The notes below the pieces were generated by a model that saw nothing but the letters and a program-made list of their open reading frames with translations, was not told where the DNA came from and made no database searches. This document shows positions 27,265 through 36,458 of a DNA stretch of 64,000 bases, piece after piece; position 1 is the first letter of the stretch, and each line of letters starts with the position of its first letter. A program made the translations under genes and the position numbers. The DNA is from CBDAQD01 sp965275905. GTDB lineage: Bacteria; Pseudomonadota; Alphaproteobacteria; Rhizobiales; JAJFHC01. The DNA lies in NCBI GenBank assembly GCA_965275905.1, contig CBDHYJ010000054.1, forward strand, positions 31,122-95,121. Direction: 5' to 3'.

Positions 27265-28019
27265 GCCTGGAGACGAAAAACCTTGTTGTTCGGTACGGTA
27301 AGCTGAAAGTTTTGAACGGCGCCTCGGTGACATTTCCGGCGCAATCGGTGACGGCTTTGGTCGGACCGAATGGCGCCGGCAAATCGACCCTCCTGCGTGC
27401 GATTGCCGGGCTTCAACCGGCTGAGGGCGATGTTCTGATTGAAGGAGCATCGGCGGACGCGCCCGCACGGCGCGCCGAAGTTGCCTACATGCCGCAGGAC
27501 ACAGCGGCGACTTCGTCACTGACGCTCATGGAAGTCGTTCTCCTTGGCCGCTTGCGTTCGCTCGGATTGTCGGTGCCCGGCGAGATGCTGGACGAAGCGG
27601 AATGGAGTCTCGGGCGCTTCGGTCTTGCCGCACTTGCGGGCCGGACGCTTGATGCCGTCAGCGGCGGGCAGCGGCAACTGGTTTACCTGGCGCAGGCCCT
27701 GTTTCGCCGTCCGCAAGTCCTGCTCCTGGACGAGCCGACAGCGGCTCTCGATCTTCGCCATCAGTTGATCGTGCTGGAAACGGTTCGTGAAACGGCGCGC
27801 CGGGATGGCATTGTGGTCGGCGTCGCGATGCACGATCTGTCACTTGCCGCGCAATTTGCAGACGGTTTTCTCTGTCTCGCCAACGGGGAGGTTGACGCGT
27901 CCGGACCTGCGAGGGATGTCCTGAGCGCGGAGCGCCTGCGGCGACTCTATGGTGTCGAAGCGGACATCGTAATGAGTGCGGAGGGTTGCCCGAGGATTAC
28001 GCCCATCCGCGCCGTCTAG
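27261..28019 (+). CDS. FecE-type ABC ATPase
   Basis: The 252-residue ATPase has Walker A GPNGAGKST, signature VSGGQRQL, Walker B VLLLDEPTAALD and the MHD switch. GTG 27261 is chosen: it overlaps the permease stop as GTGA and follows GGAGG. An open frame extends far upstream through the permease gene but is an overlap artefact. It powers the metal-chelate importer made with the two preceding genes. Confidence 0.94.
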   Translation: MSLETKNLVVRYGKLKVLNGASVTFPAQSVTALVGPNGAGKSTLLRAIAGLQPAEGDVLIEGASADAPARRAEVAYMPQDTAATSSLTLMEVVLLGRLRSLGLSVPGEMLDEAEWSLGRFGLAALAGRTLDAVSGGQRQLVYLAQALFRRPQVLLLDEPTAALDLRHQLIVLETVRETARRDGIVVGVAMHDLSLAAQFADGFLCLANGEVDASGPARDVLSAERLRRLYGVEADIVMSAEGCPRITPIRAV

Positions 28020-28056
28020 AGTGACCTGATCCAAACCCAAGAAGCGGTTACGTCTC

Positions 28057-28716
28057 TCAGGCGGCCTTGCGTTCGGTGAGGAAGACTCGCAGGGCAAATC
28101 CGATAAAGACCAGGCCCGAGGCGGCATCCATCGTGATGCGGAACCAGCGGGCATGCACGATCTGCCTCGCGACGCCGGCTGCTCCCGCCGCCAGGATGAT
28201 GTGATAGAGCGCTGCCATCCCTGCGAGCACCAAGCCGAGCAGGAAGGTCTGAAGGGCGACCGACCCGTGCGCCGGAGAAACGAACTGCGGCACGAACGCC
28301 AGATAGAACAGGATGACCTTCGGGTTGAGCAGGTTTGTCAGGAAGGCGTGGCTTATGTTGCGCTGCCATCGTGCCGGCGGTGTCATTTGCGCAACCTGTG
28401 ATCCACCCGGGTCACGCCACGACCGGTAGGCGCCGGCGAGAGCCCGCACGCCGAGCCACGCCAGATAGGCAGCGCCTAACCATCGAACCAGATCGAACAG
28501 CATCGGTGACGCTGCGATGACTGCGGATATTCCGAGCGCGGCCAGTCCGGCGTGCACTACGTTGCCTGCGGAGGTCCCGAGATTGGCAATCCAGCCTGCG
28601 TTTCGGCCCTCGAAGACGCTGCGGCTAAGGATCAGGAGCGAATCCGGACCAGGCACCAGAACCAGAAAGACCGCTGCTGCCACGTAGATCTGCAACGTGT
28701 TCCAATCGATGCCCAT
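28057..28716 (-). CDS. LysE/RhtB-family amino-acid exporter
   Basis: The 219-residue membrane protein has six hydrophobic segments and LysE family signatures: VLVPGPDSLLILSRS near residue 20 and AFLTNLLNPKVILFYLAFVPQFV in the middle. It probably exports an amino acid or homoserine-like metabolite. It is a single gene, convergent with the ABC operon and divergent from the chemoreceptor. Confidence 0.92.
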   Translation of the reverse strand: MGIDWNTLQIYVAAAVFLVLVPGPDSLLILSRSVFEGRNAGWIANLGTSAGNVVHAGLAALGISAVIAASPMLFDLVRWLGAAYLAWLGVRALAGAYRSWRDPGGSQVAQMTPPARWQRNISHAFLTNLLNPKVILFYLAFVPQFVSPAHGSVALQTFLLGLVLAGMAALYHIILAAGAAGVARQIVHARWFRITMDAASGLVFIGFALRVFLTERKAA

Positions 28717-28876
28717 CGGAGTCCTCTGCTAGTGGAGTGGCTTGTGTTCGGCCGGTGCCTGCTCGCCCGGAGCATACCTCGGTACAGCCGCGTTAAGGAA
28801 TAATTGACCATGAATTTTCATTATACCCCGATTGGCTAGGGCAATTGACGACAACAACGGAAGACGGGATCCAAGG

Positions 28877-31318
28877 ATGTCTCGCCTGTTTGTGAAGATT
28901 GCCTCGAAGCTCCGGAACCTGACCCTGATTTCGAAAATCGGCGGCGGATTCGGTGCCGTTCTGATGATCACGCTCGCTGTCGGGCTGCTCAGCGCCCACT
29001 CGATCAACCGCATCAACAACCAGGTCGCGATGACGGACGACGCGGCCCGCCTGCTGATATCGCTCCAGCAGATCGCGGAAGCCAAGGGCGACTATGTCAG
29101 CTCCGGGGTACGCGACTCCGCGGACCGGACGCTCGATCTGGTCGCCTCCCTTGAGGCTGACATCGGACGCCTGCTCGGCAGGGCGGGGGATGTCGAACGC
29201 CTCGACGCGGCCGGCAAGGCGACCGCCGGATTCCGGTCCGCCATGACCGATTACGTTGCGCTCATCGAACGCAGGACAGAAGCGAACGAGGCCATGAAGG
29301 CCGCAGTCGGCGCGGTCATCGAGTCTTCGATTGCCAGCGGGAAGGCAGCCGGTGAAAGGCTGGCCGAAACCAGCGAAAGCGCCCGCGCAATCCGTGCCAG
29401 GCTGATCGAGACCCAGGACTTCTCGCGCCTCGCCGCCGCGCTGGCGCTGACGGCCAACGAGGTCCAGGTCCATATCCTGCAGTTCATGGCGACCAAGTCG
29501 TCGAACATTCTCAGGCGGGCGGACAAGGGTGTCGAGAAGATTGCCAAGCTCAACGAGCGCTTCAAGGCGGCGCGACTAAACCCCGCGTCAGCGCAGATCG
29601 TCGAAGCGATCGACAAACGCAGGAAGACCATGGCCGGGATATTCACGCGGCTCGGGTCCGGCGGTGAGTCCTTTGCCTCCGCCGATGATCCCGCGACGCT
29701 CGCGCTGAGGGTCAAGGCCCAGAAAGCCGCGCGCCGCATCGTAAAGGCGGCCAACAAGCTCAAGGAGGCTCAGGATCAGGCGATCAGGGCGTCCTGGGGC
29801 TTCCTGGAACGCATTGAATCCCAGCAGGCGAAAACCACGGCGGAAGCCGCCGCCGCGACGACCATGGAGCGGTCCGCAAACGTGCTGATGTCCGCGGCTT
29901 CAAGCTATCTTCTTGACCCGACCCAGGGGCATGAACAAGCCCTCGAGAAACGGTTCGCCGAGCTTGGCCAGAACACCGAGAAGGCCTTTGCCGATGCCTG
30001 GGATCAGGACAGCGCCGACGCGATCAAGGCTGCCCTTGGGCAGTTTTCCGGAGCCTTCGCTGAAATGCGGTCGGTTTTTGCCGAGGCCGAAGCCAAGGTG
30101 AAGGTGATGAGGGCCAACGCCTCGTCCCTGGTCGATGTCGTGACGGCGATCGGCGAACGCCAGATTGCTCAGGTGCAGGAGACCGGAACCGGGGCGATCA
30201 ATGTATCGCTGTTCGCGATCGTGGCGGCGGTGGTCATGGGCGGGATCATGGCCTGGCTGCTGGGCCGCGCCATTAGCCGGCCGATCCGGGAAATGACCGG
30301 CGCGATGACGCAATTGGCGGATGGCGAGCTTGAAGTCGATCTGGCCGACACCGCAAGACGCGACGAGATCGGCAGGATGTACAAGGCCGTGACCGTATTC
30401 CGCGACAACGCGGTCGAGAACCAGCGTCTCTCGGAGGAGCGCAAGGTCGGTCACATCAGGCGGGAAAAACGCCAGGCGACAATCGAGGAACTCATCGCGG
30501 AGTTCCGGACGGACATGCAGGATGCGCTCGAAGCCGTCGACGGCAATGCCGCCCAGATGCGCTCGACCGCGGAGGTGCTGGCCGACGTCGCCCGGAAATC
30601 CAGCGGTCAGACAACGGCCGCGACGTCGGCATCCGAGAGCGCGACCGAGAACGTTCAGTCCGTTGCCACGGCGGCCGAGCAGCTCGACGCGTCGATCGCC
30701 GAGATTACCCGCCAGGTGGAGACCGCGACGGGTGTGGTCGAAAGGGCGGCCGAGAGCGCCAACCTGACGCAGGACAGGATCGGCGGACTGGCTGAAGCCG
30801 CCAGCGCTATCGGCGACGTGGTCAAGCTGATCTCCGATATCGCTGAACAGACGAATCTTCTGGCGCTCAACGCGACGATCGAGGCCGCGCGCGCAGGCGA
30901 GGCGGGCAAGGGCTTTGCAGTGGTCGCTTCCGAAGTCAAGTCGCTGGCCAACCAGACCGCCGACGCCACGGGTCAGATCTCGAGCCAGATCGCGGCGATC
31001 CAGGAGTCGACCCAGCAGGCGGTCACCGTGATCACCGAAATCCCCAAGACGATGGCCGACGTGAAGTCCTATACCAGCGCCATTGCGGCGGCCGTTGCCG
31101 AGCAGGGGAACGCAACGTCCGAGATTTCCCGTAACGCCGGCGAGGCGAGCGCGGGCACGCGGGCGACCAGCGAAAACATCGAGCGCGTTTCATCCGGCGT
31201 TTCGGAAACCAACCAGTCCGCGGAACAGGTTTTGACTGCGGCACAGGAGGTGAGCACGCAGGCCGAGCAGTTGCGGCAAAAGGTGGACAGCTTCCTGGAA
31301 CGCGTTGCCGCGGCCTGA
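28877..31318 (+). CDS. Methyl-accepting chemotaxis protein with long HBM-like sensor
   Basis: The 813-residue inner-membrane chemoreceptor starts at ATG 28877 (GGGA upstream). A first membrane helix (GGFGAVLMITLAVGLLSA) is followed by about 410 residues of helical periplasmic sensor, long enough for a helical bimodular domain. A second helix (LFAIVAAVVMGGIMAWLLG), a HAMP domain and the signalling hairpin with the conserved tip IAEQTNLLALNATIEAARAG complete it. HBM receptors often sense organic acids. No CheA/CheW genes are near. Confidence 0.9.
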   Translation: MSRLFVKIASKLRNLTLISKIGGGFGAVLMITLAVGLLSAHSINRINNQVAMTDDAARLLISLQQIAEAKGDYVSSGVRDSADRTLDLVASLEADIGRLLGRAGDVERLDAAGKATAGFRSAMTDYVALIERRTEANEAMKAAVGAVIESSIASGKAAGERLAETSESARAIRARLIETQDFSRLAAALALTANEVQVHILQFMATKSSNILRRADKGVEKIAKLNERFKAARLNPASAQIVEAIDKRRKTMAGIFTRLGSGGESFASADDPATLALRVKAQKAARRIVKAANKLKEAQDQAIRASWGFLERIESQQAKTTAEAAAATTMERSANVLMSAASSYLLDPTQGHEQALEKRFAELGQNTEKAFADAWDQDSADAIKAALGQFSGAFAEMRSVFAEAEAKVKVMRANASSLVDVVTAIGERQIAQVQETGTGAINVSLFAIVAAVVMGGIMAWLLGRAISRPIREMTGAMTQLADGELEVDLADTARRDEIGRMYKAVTVFRDNAVENQRLSEERKVGHIRREKRQATIEELIAEFRTDMQDALEAVDGNAAQMRSTAEVLADVARKSSGQTTAATSASESATENVQSVATAAEQLDASIAEITRQVETATGVVERAAESANLTQDRIGGLAEAASAIGDVVKLISDIAEQTNLLALNATIEAARAGEAGKGFAVVASEVKSLANQTADATGQISSQIAAIQESTQQAVTVITEIPKTMADVKSYTSAIAAAVAEQGNATSEISRNAGEASAGTRATSENIERVSSGVSETNQSAEQVLTAAQEVSTQAEQLRQKVDSFLERVAAA

Positions 31319-31402
31319 GGCGCTGCCTGGCGCCGGACAGGACACGAATCCGGCGCATTAAGGTGGGTGGCGAAGGCGCCCCGGCAGGCGTAATCTCCTG
31401 AC

Positions 31403-32725
31403 ATGCTGAGCATTCTCGCCAACCGTATATTCCGTCACCTGTTCCTGGCACAGGTCGTGGCGCTGGTCGGCACCGGCCTGGCGACCGTCGCGCTGGCGCT
31501 GCTGGCGTTCGATCTCGCCGGCGACAATGCGGGCAGGGTGCTCGGCACTGCGCTTGCCATCAAGATGATCGCCTATGTCGGGGTTTCGCCCGTTGCCTCC
31601 GCGTTTCTTTCCATTCTGCCGCGCCGCAGGGTCCTGGTGGTGCTTGACCTGTGCCGCATGGCCATCGTCGCTCTGCTGCCGTTCGTGACCGAGATCTGGC
31701 AGGTCTATGTGCTGATCTTTCTGCTGCAGTCCTGCTCGGCGGCGTTCACGCCCGCCTTCCAGGCGACCATTCCCGATGTGCTGCAGGACGAAGAGGATTA
31801 TACCAACGCGCTCTCCCTCTCGCGCCTGGCTTACGATCTGGAGAGCCTGGTCTCGCCCTTGCTTGCAGCGCTTCTGCTCGGTTTCGTGGCCTCCAGCACG
31901 CTCTTTGCCGGAACGGCGCTCGGCTTCCTCCTGTCGGCCGCATTCGTTCTGACCGTGGTCTTGCCGGATACGCGCAAAGCAGCGAGGCGCAGCGTATACG
32001 AGCGGACCACCCGGGGCTTGCGCATCTATCTCGCGACACCGCGCTTGCGGGGACTGTTTGCCGTCAACATGGCGGTCGCCGCCGTCGGGGCGATCGTTAT
32101 CGTGAACACCGTTGTCTACGTGCAAGGAACCTATGGCCTTGGCGCACGGCAGACGGCTCTGGCGCTCGCCTCCTTCGGCTGCGGTTCGATGCTGGCCGCA
32201 TTTGCCCTGCCGGGTCTGCTCAGACAGTTTTCCGACCGGACCGTGATGACCACCGCGATCGTGGCGCTCGCTGGAGTCGGCTTGAGCATCGGATTTCTGC
32301 CCGGCTACAAGACGTTGCTCGCGCTCTGGTTCGCTGCAGGCCTGGGCTACGCGGCGGCACTGGTGCCATCGGGGCGCCTGCTGCGGCGCTCCGCCCATCC
32401 GGAAGACCGGCCCGCGCTTTTCGCTGCGCAGTTCGCCCTGTCGCACGCCTGCTGGTTGGTGACCTATCCGCTGGCGGGCTGGATGGGCAGCATGGCCGGG
32501 CTGTCGCCGACCGCACTGCTGCTCGGCGGCATGGCGCTTGCGTCGTCCGTTGTCGCGCTGGCGGTATGGCCAGGTTCCGGCAGCCGCGACGTCGAGCACA
32601 GCCACGAGGACCTGCCGCCGGATCACCCGCATCTGCGTGAGGGGCACGGCCGGCACGGCATGGCGCACAGCCATGACTTCGTGATTGACGACCTTCACCC
32701 GCACTGGCCGGGCCGCCAGGGATAA
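31403..32725 (+). CDS. MFS transporter with histidine-rich cytoplasmic tail
   Basis: The 440-residue protein has twelve hydrophobic segments and an MFS-like basic loop (LPRRRVLVVLDLCRM). After the last helix comes a tail of about 45 residues rich in His and Asp: VEHSHEDLPPDHPHLREGHG, then MAHSHDFVIDDLHPHW. Histidine-rich tails occur in metal exporters such as NreB, so export of a divalent metal is plausible but not shown. It is a single gene following the chemoreceptor by 84 bases. Confidence 0.88.
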   Translation: MLSILANRIFRHLFLAQVVALVGTGLATVALALLAFDLAGDNAGRVLGTALAIKMIAYVGVSPVASAFLSILPRRRVLVVLDLCRMAIVALLPFVTEIWQVYVLIFLLQSCSAAFTPAFQATIPDVLQDEEDYTNALSLSRLAYDLESLVSPLLAALLLGFVASSTLFAGTALGFLLSAAFVLTVVLPDTRKAARRSVYERTTRGLRIYLATPRLRGLFAVNMAVAAVGAIVIVNTVVYVQGTYGLGARQTALALASFGCGSMLAAFALPGLLRQFSDRTVMTTAIVALAGVGLSIGFLPGYKTLLALWFAAGLGYAAALVPSGRLLRRSAHPEDRPALFAAQFALSHACWLVTYPLAGWMGSMAGLSPTALLLGGMALASSVVALAVWPGSGSRDVEHSHEDLPPDHPHLREGHGRHGMAHSHDFVIDDLHPHWPGRQG

Positions 32726-32792
32726 AACGCCTCAGTCTGCGCGTGTCAGGCGATGACAATTGTCGTCCGTGAAATTCAGGACCTCGCCGCTT

Positions 32793-34127
32793 TCAGTTCC
32801 CCGGCTGCAGCAGGGCAACCAGACGCGCCGGTGTCGGCGCGCTCGCCGGATCGGTCAGGATGCTGTTGATCTCGGCGCGGCTTTCTCCGGGCAGTGCGGC
32901 GGCACCGTAAAGCTCAAGCTTGCCGGCGATTTCCTCGTCCGGCAGGGGCGCATCGAAATTGCCGCGCGCGACGACAGGCTCCGATCGCAGGCGGCGGCCG
33001 TCACTCAGCACCAGCGCGACGTCGGCACAGCGCTCCTCCGGGAACGCGTCATTGTATTTGACGCTTTCCTCAAAACGGACCTTGTCCACCAGTTGCCAGA
33101 CCTCGGGCCGGTCGTAGGACTCCGGCAGAACGTGCTCGGGCAGCACGGTGCCGTGGACGGCTGCGAGGGCCGCCACCAGGGGCAGGCTGTACTGGGCGGC
33201 ATCGCCCGTGCCCGGACGGCGCGTGTCCAGCCTGGTGGCTTCATGGAAGGTGGACACGATGAATTCTTCGATCTCGTTGATGCCGATCGTGTTCGATCGT
33301 GTAAGCGAGAGAACCCCCTCGATCGCCGGATGCGCCCAGCGGCAGACCGGATAGGCTTTGAAGTTGCTTTCCAGGATCCGCCAGCGCTGTCCGATATCGT
33401 GCCAGAATTCGGCAACGTCATCCGTCTCGCAGGTGATCGCGGGCGCTCCGGTAAAGCCGTCCTCGGCAAGATCGGCGGCGGAAACTCCGGCCAGCGCGCC
33501 CCAGCTGCTGCTGTCCTTGACCATCGAGGGATGGTCGATACAGCGCATCATCTGTGCCCGGGGACCGTAATATTCGGCGATGCCGAGGGCCTGTCGCGTC
33601 TGTTCGGACGAAAATCCGCGCAACCGGGCCGCGACGGCCGCGCAGCCAAGGGCGTTCCAGGCTCCGGATGAATGGTAGTCGGCGACTGTTGAGTGAAGCG
33701 AGAGGCCGGCCCTGAGCGCTATCTCATAACCCACGATCAGATGCGTCAGCATCTCGTCGAGGCCGCACTCCGGTGCGACTCCGAGCTCTCCCAGCAACGC
33801 GGGGACCAGGGCCGCTCCGGCGTGCCCCTTGCAGAGCTGGTGGCCGTCATGGCCATCGAGGGCATCAACGGTGGCCCCGCCGGCAAAAGCGAATCCCACG
33901 GGATTGACCCGGCGTCCGTCGAACGGCATCGGGACGTCGCCGGAACTGTAGCGCCGCGCCGCGTGGTCGCGCGCGATCCGGCTCGGTTCGGTCGCAACGC
34001 CGCCCGCCCAGACCGCAAGCGTGTCCACCAGGCAGCGGCGTGCCATGTGCATCACGTCCGCCGGGACGCCGGAAGGTTTGAGGCCATGGATGAATTGATG
34101 CGTGTCGGCAAAGCTGTTTACGGTCAA
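32793..34127 (-). CDS. MmgE/PrpD-family protein
   Basis: The 444-residue protein starts most likely at TTG 34127, because GGGGAG lies 8 bases upstream and the translation then opens with the usual PrpD N-terminus (SFADTHQFIHGLK). The frame is open a further 150 bases upstream without such a signal. Family hallmarks are RCLVDTLAVWAGG, LDGHDGHQ and the central FKAYPVCRWAHPAIEGV. Relatives include 2-methylcitrate dehydratase and cis-aconitate decarboxylase; the substrate here is unknown. A 200-base gap separates it from the divergent VOC gene. Confidence 0.87.
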   Translation of the reverse strand: MTVNSFADTHQFIHGLKPSGVPADVMHMARRCLVDTLAVWAGGVATEPSRIARDHAARRYSSGDVPMPFDGRRVNPVGFAFAGGATVDALDGHDGHQLCKGHAGAALVPALLGELGVAPECGLDEMLTHLIVGYEIALRAGLSLHSTVADYHSSGAWNALGCAAVAARLRGFSSEQTRQALGIAEYYGPRAQMMRCIDHPSMVKDSSSWGALAGVSAADLAEDGFTGAPAITCETDDVAEFWHDIGQRWRILESNFKAYPVCRWAHPAIEGVLSLTRSNTIGINEIEEFIVSTFHEATRLDTRRPGTGDAAQYSLPLVAALAAVHGTVLPEHVLPESYDRPEVWQLVDKVRFEESVKYNDAFPEERCADVALVLSDGRRLRSEPVVARGNFDAPLPDEEIAGKLELYGAAALPGESRAEINSILTDPASAPTPARLVALLQPGN

Positions 34128-34327
34128 AATCGGCTCCCCTGCAGTCGTCGCCCACCTCGATACATGTAGCCGTTCCGGCCCGGTTTCGGAATAGCGCTGA
34201 TCGGGCGGACACCGTTCCCAATCGCCGGAAATGCCCAAGATCCGAGGGGCGCAGGCGGCAGCCTTCATTGTCTGCGGTGCCAAACGTGATATAGGGCGAA
34301 GCGGTTGACATTCTTCTGGAGATGGCG

Positions 34328-34729
34328 ATGACGGAGACGCAAGGGCTGAACCACCTGGGCCTGGCGGTCAGGGATCTGGATCAGACGACGGCATTCTTTA
34401 CCGGTGTGCTGGGCTGGTCGGAGATTGCAAGAGACGACAGCTATCCGCGCAACGCCGTCACCGACGGTCAGGTTCGCCTCACACTCTGGCAGGTCGACCG
34501 GTCAAATGCGGTGACCGCCTTCGACCGCAGGGCCAATGTCGGTCTGCATCACCTGGCGCTCACCGTCCCGACGGAGGCCGATCTGGACCGGCTGGCCGTG
34601 AGCGTCCGGGACTGGCCCGGGGTTGAAATCGAGTTCATGCCCGAGCCGCTCGGAGACGGGCCGCGCAAGCACATGATGTTCGCTGAACCCGGCGGTATCC
34701 GTCTCGAATTGATCTGGCCGGGCGAATAG
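34328..34729 (+). CDS. VOC-superfamily protein (glyoxalase-like)
   Basis: The 133-residue protein is a two-module VOC domain: LNHLGLAVRDLDQTTAFF at the N-terminus with metal His, and GLHHLALTV and FAEPGGIRLELIWPGE at the end, with a final Glu as metal ligand. It may be a lyase, isomerase or binding protein. ATG 34328 is preferred to 34322 because GGAG is 6 bases upstream. A permease gene follows after 33 bases. Confidence 0.87.
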   Translation: MTETQGLNHLGLAVRDLDQTTAFFTGVLGWSEIARDDSYPRNAVTDGQVRLTLWQVDRSNAVTAFDRRANVGLHHLALTVPTEADLDRLAVSVRDWPGVEIEFMPEPLGDGPRKHMMFAEPGGIRLELIWPGE

Positions 34730-34762
34730 ACCGCTCCGGGTCGCGAGCCGCAGGTCGCCGAC

Positions 34763-35674
34763 ATGCTTGAAGCCTGGATACCGCTGACGATTGCCGGGGC
34801 GTTCTTCCAGAACCTCCGCTCCGCGCTGCAGAAGCATCTGAAATCCCGACTTTCGACGGCGGGTGCGACCTATGTGCGGTTCCTCTACGCATGGCCGTTC
34901 GCTGTGCTCTATCTCTGGGGCCTTGCCCATTTCGGCGGCTTCGATCTGCCGCGGCCCAACGTCACGTTTCTGGTCTATTGCGTGCTTGGCGGCATCTCGC
35001 AGATCGTCTTCACCTTCCTGCTTATCTGGCTCTTCTCATTCCGGAATTTTGCCGCCGGCACGGTCTACTCCAAGACCGAGACGGTTCAGGTGGCGATCCT
35101 CGGTCTTCTGATCCTGGGCGACCCGCTCACCCTAGGCGCGGGCGTCGCGATCCTGGTCAGCCTGATCGGCGTGATGGCGCTCTCGGTGGCCGAGACGAAG
35201 GTTTCCGTCCGCAGTCTGGCTGCAAGCCTGTTCGAGCGGACGACACTTGTCGGTCTCGCCTGCGGCGCGGCACTCGGGGCCTCGGTCGTGTTCTTCCGTG
35301 GCGGCGCGCTGGCGCTCGACGGCGACGGCTTCCTGATCCGCGCGGCCATGACGCTCGCGGTTTCGGTGGTGATCCAGACCGTGATCATGGGTGTCTATCT
35401 GCTGCTGCGTGAGCCGGATCAACTCCGCGCGGTCGTGGTCCACTGGCGGCCGTCGCTGTCGGTCGGCGTGGCCGGCGCTCTGGCCTCTATCTTCTGGTTT
35501 TCGGCCTTCACCCTGCAGAACGCGGCTTACGTGCGGGCCCTTGGCCAGATCGAGTTGATCTTCACCGTGGTCGCCTCCGCCGTCCTGTTCAAGGAGAAGG
35601 TGAGGGGGCTCGAACTGGTCGGCGTGCTTTTTATTGTCGCCGGCATCCTCATTCTGGTCCTTACCGCATCCTGA
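34763..35674 (+). CDS. EamA/DMT-family transporter
   Basis: The 303-residue membrane protein has about ten helices in two repeats. The first repeat ends AAGTVYSKTETVQVAILGLLILGD and the second AAYVRALGQIELIFTVVASAVLFKEKV. It is likely a metabolite exporter or importer. It probably shares a transcript with the VOC gene 33 bases upstream. Confidence 0.9.
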   Translation: MLEAWIPLTIAGAFFQNLRSALQKHLKSRLSTAGATYVRFLYAWPFAVLYLWGLAHFGGFDLPRPNVTFLVYCVLGGISQIVFTFLLIWLFSFRNFAAGTVYSKTETVQVAILGLLILGDPLTLGAGVAILVSLIGVMALSVAETKVSVRSLAASLFERTTLVGLACGAALGASVVFFRGGALALDGDGFLIRAAMTLAVSVVIQTVIMGVYLLLREPDQLRAVVVHWRPSLSVGVAGALASIFWFSAFTLQNAAYVRALGQIELIFTVVASAVLFKEKVRGLELVGVLFIVAGILILVLTAS

Positions 35675-35681
35675 TCCGGCG

Positions 35682-36260
35682 CTAGGCGCGGGAGTAAAAG
35701 CGCATCACCACGTCATCGGGTCCGCTTTCGGTCGTCCGCAGGTGCCAGGTCGCGGGCGGCACGTCCGGTCCGAACAGCCGCTTGCCGTCCGCGGCAATGA
35801 CCGGAAACGACCACAGCCTGATTTCGTCGACGAGATCGTGCTGCAACAGGCTCTGGGCGAGTTCCCAACTGCCGTGAACCTGAATGAGCGGCCCGTCTTC
35901 GGCCTTGATCCGCGCGACGGACTCGGCCGCATCGCCGGGCAGGGCCACCGCGTTGTTCCAGGTCAGATCCGAGAGCGAGTTGGTCACGACATATTTGCGT
36001 GCGGCGTTCATGAGCCTGGCCGCCGGGTTTTCGTCGCCGATGTTCGGCCAGAACGCCGCGAAACTCTCATACGTCTTGCGCCCGAACAGGACGTCATAGG
36101 GTTCCGGCATGGCGTGTTCCATCACATGCGGCATGATCGTCTCCATATAGGGCGCGGCCCAGCCGCCGTCGAAGCCGCCTGTTGGGTCTTCGTCGGGCAT
36201 GACCGGCGCCTGCATCACGCCATTGAGGGTTTCGAACGTCAGAAGGGCGAGGGATCTCAT
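35682..36260 (-). CDS. Dihydrofolate-reductase-like (RibD C-terminal domain) protein
   Basis: The 192-residue protein starts at ATG 36260, where AAGGAG lies 8 bases upstream; an additional 23 codons upstream are unsupported. It has the RibD_C/DHFR-like NADPH-binding fold: SLALLTFETLNGVM at the start, DVLFGRKTYESFAAFWP, VVTNSL, and LVDEIRLWSFPVIAADGKRLF near the end. Proteins of this type are common and mostly uncharacterised reductases. It converges tightly on the EamA gene, 7 bases away. Confidence 0.88.
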   Translation of the reverse strand: MRSLALLTFETLNGVMQAPVMPDEDPTGGFDGGWAAPYMETIMPHVMEHAMPEPYDVLFGRKTYESFAAFWPNIGDENPAARLMNAARKYVVTNSLSDLTWNNAVALPGDAAESVARIKAEDGPLIQVHGSWELAQSLLQHDLVDEIRLWSFPVIAADGKRLFGPDVPPATWHLRTTESGPDDVVMRFYSRA

Positions 36261-36458
36261 CGACTGTCTCCTTGGGGACGGAAGCCTGAATGAATGCGGG
36301 TGCCGGAGTAGGAGCATCGGTCCCGGCACCCGTTACACTATCTGATTTGCGGGCCATCGGAACGGGGAATGCCGCGAATGACGGCCACGATTTTTCCGCA
36401 GGCATGGTATGGATGCCGGATGCCGGACAGAAACGGCATTTCATGAGGGGATGACCAC

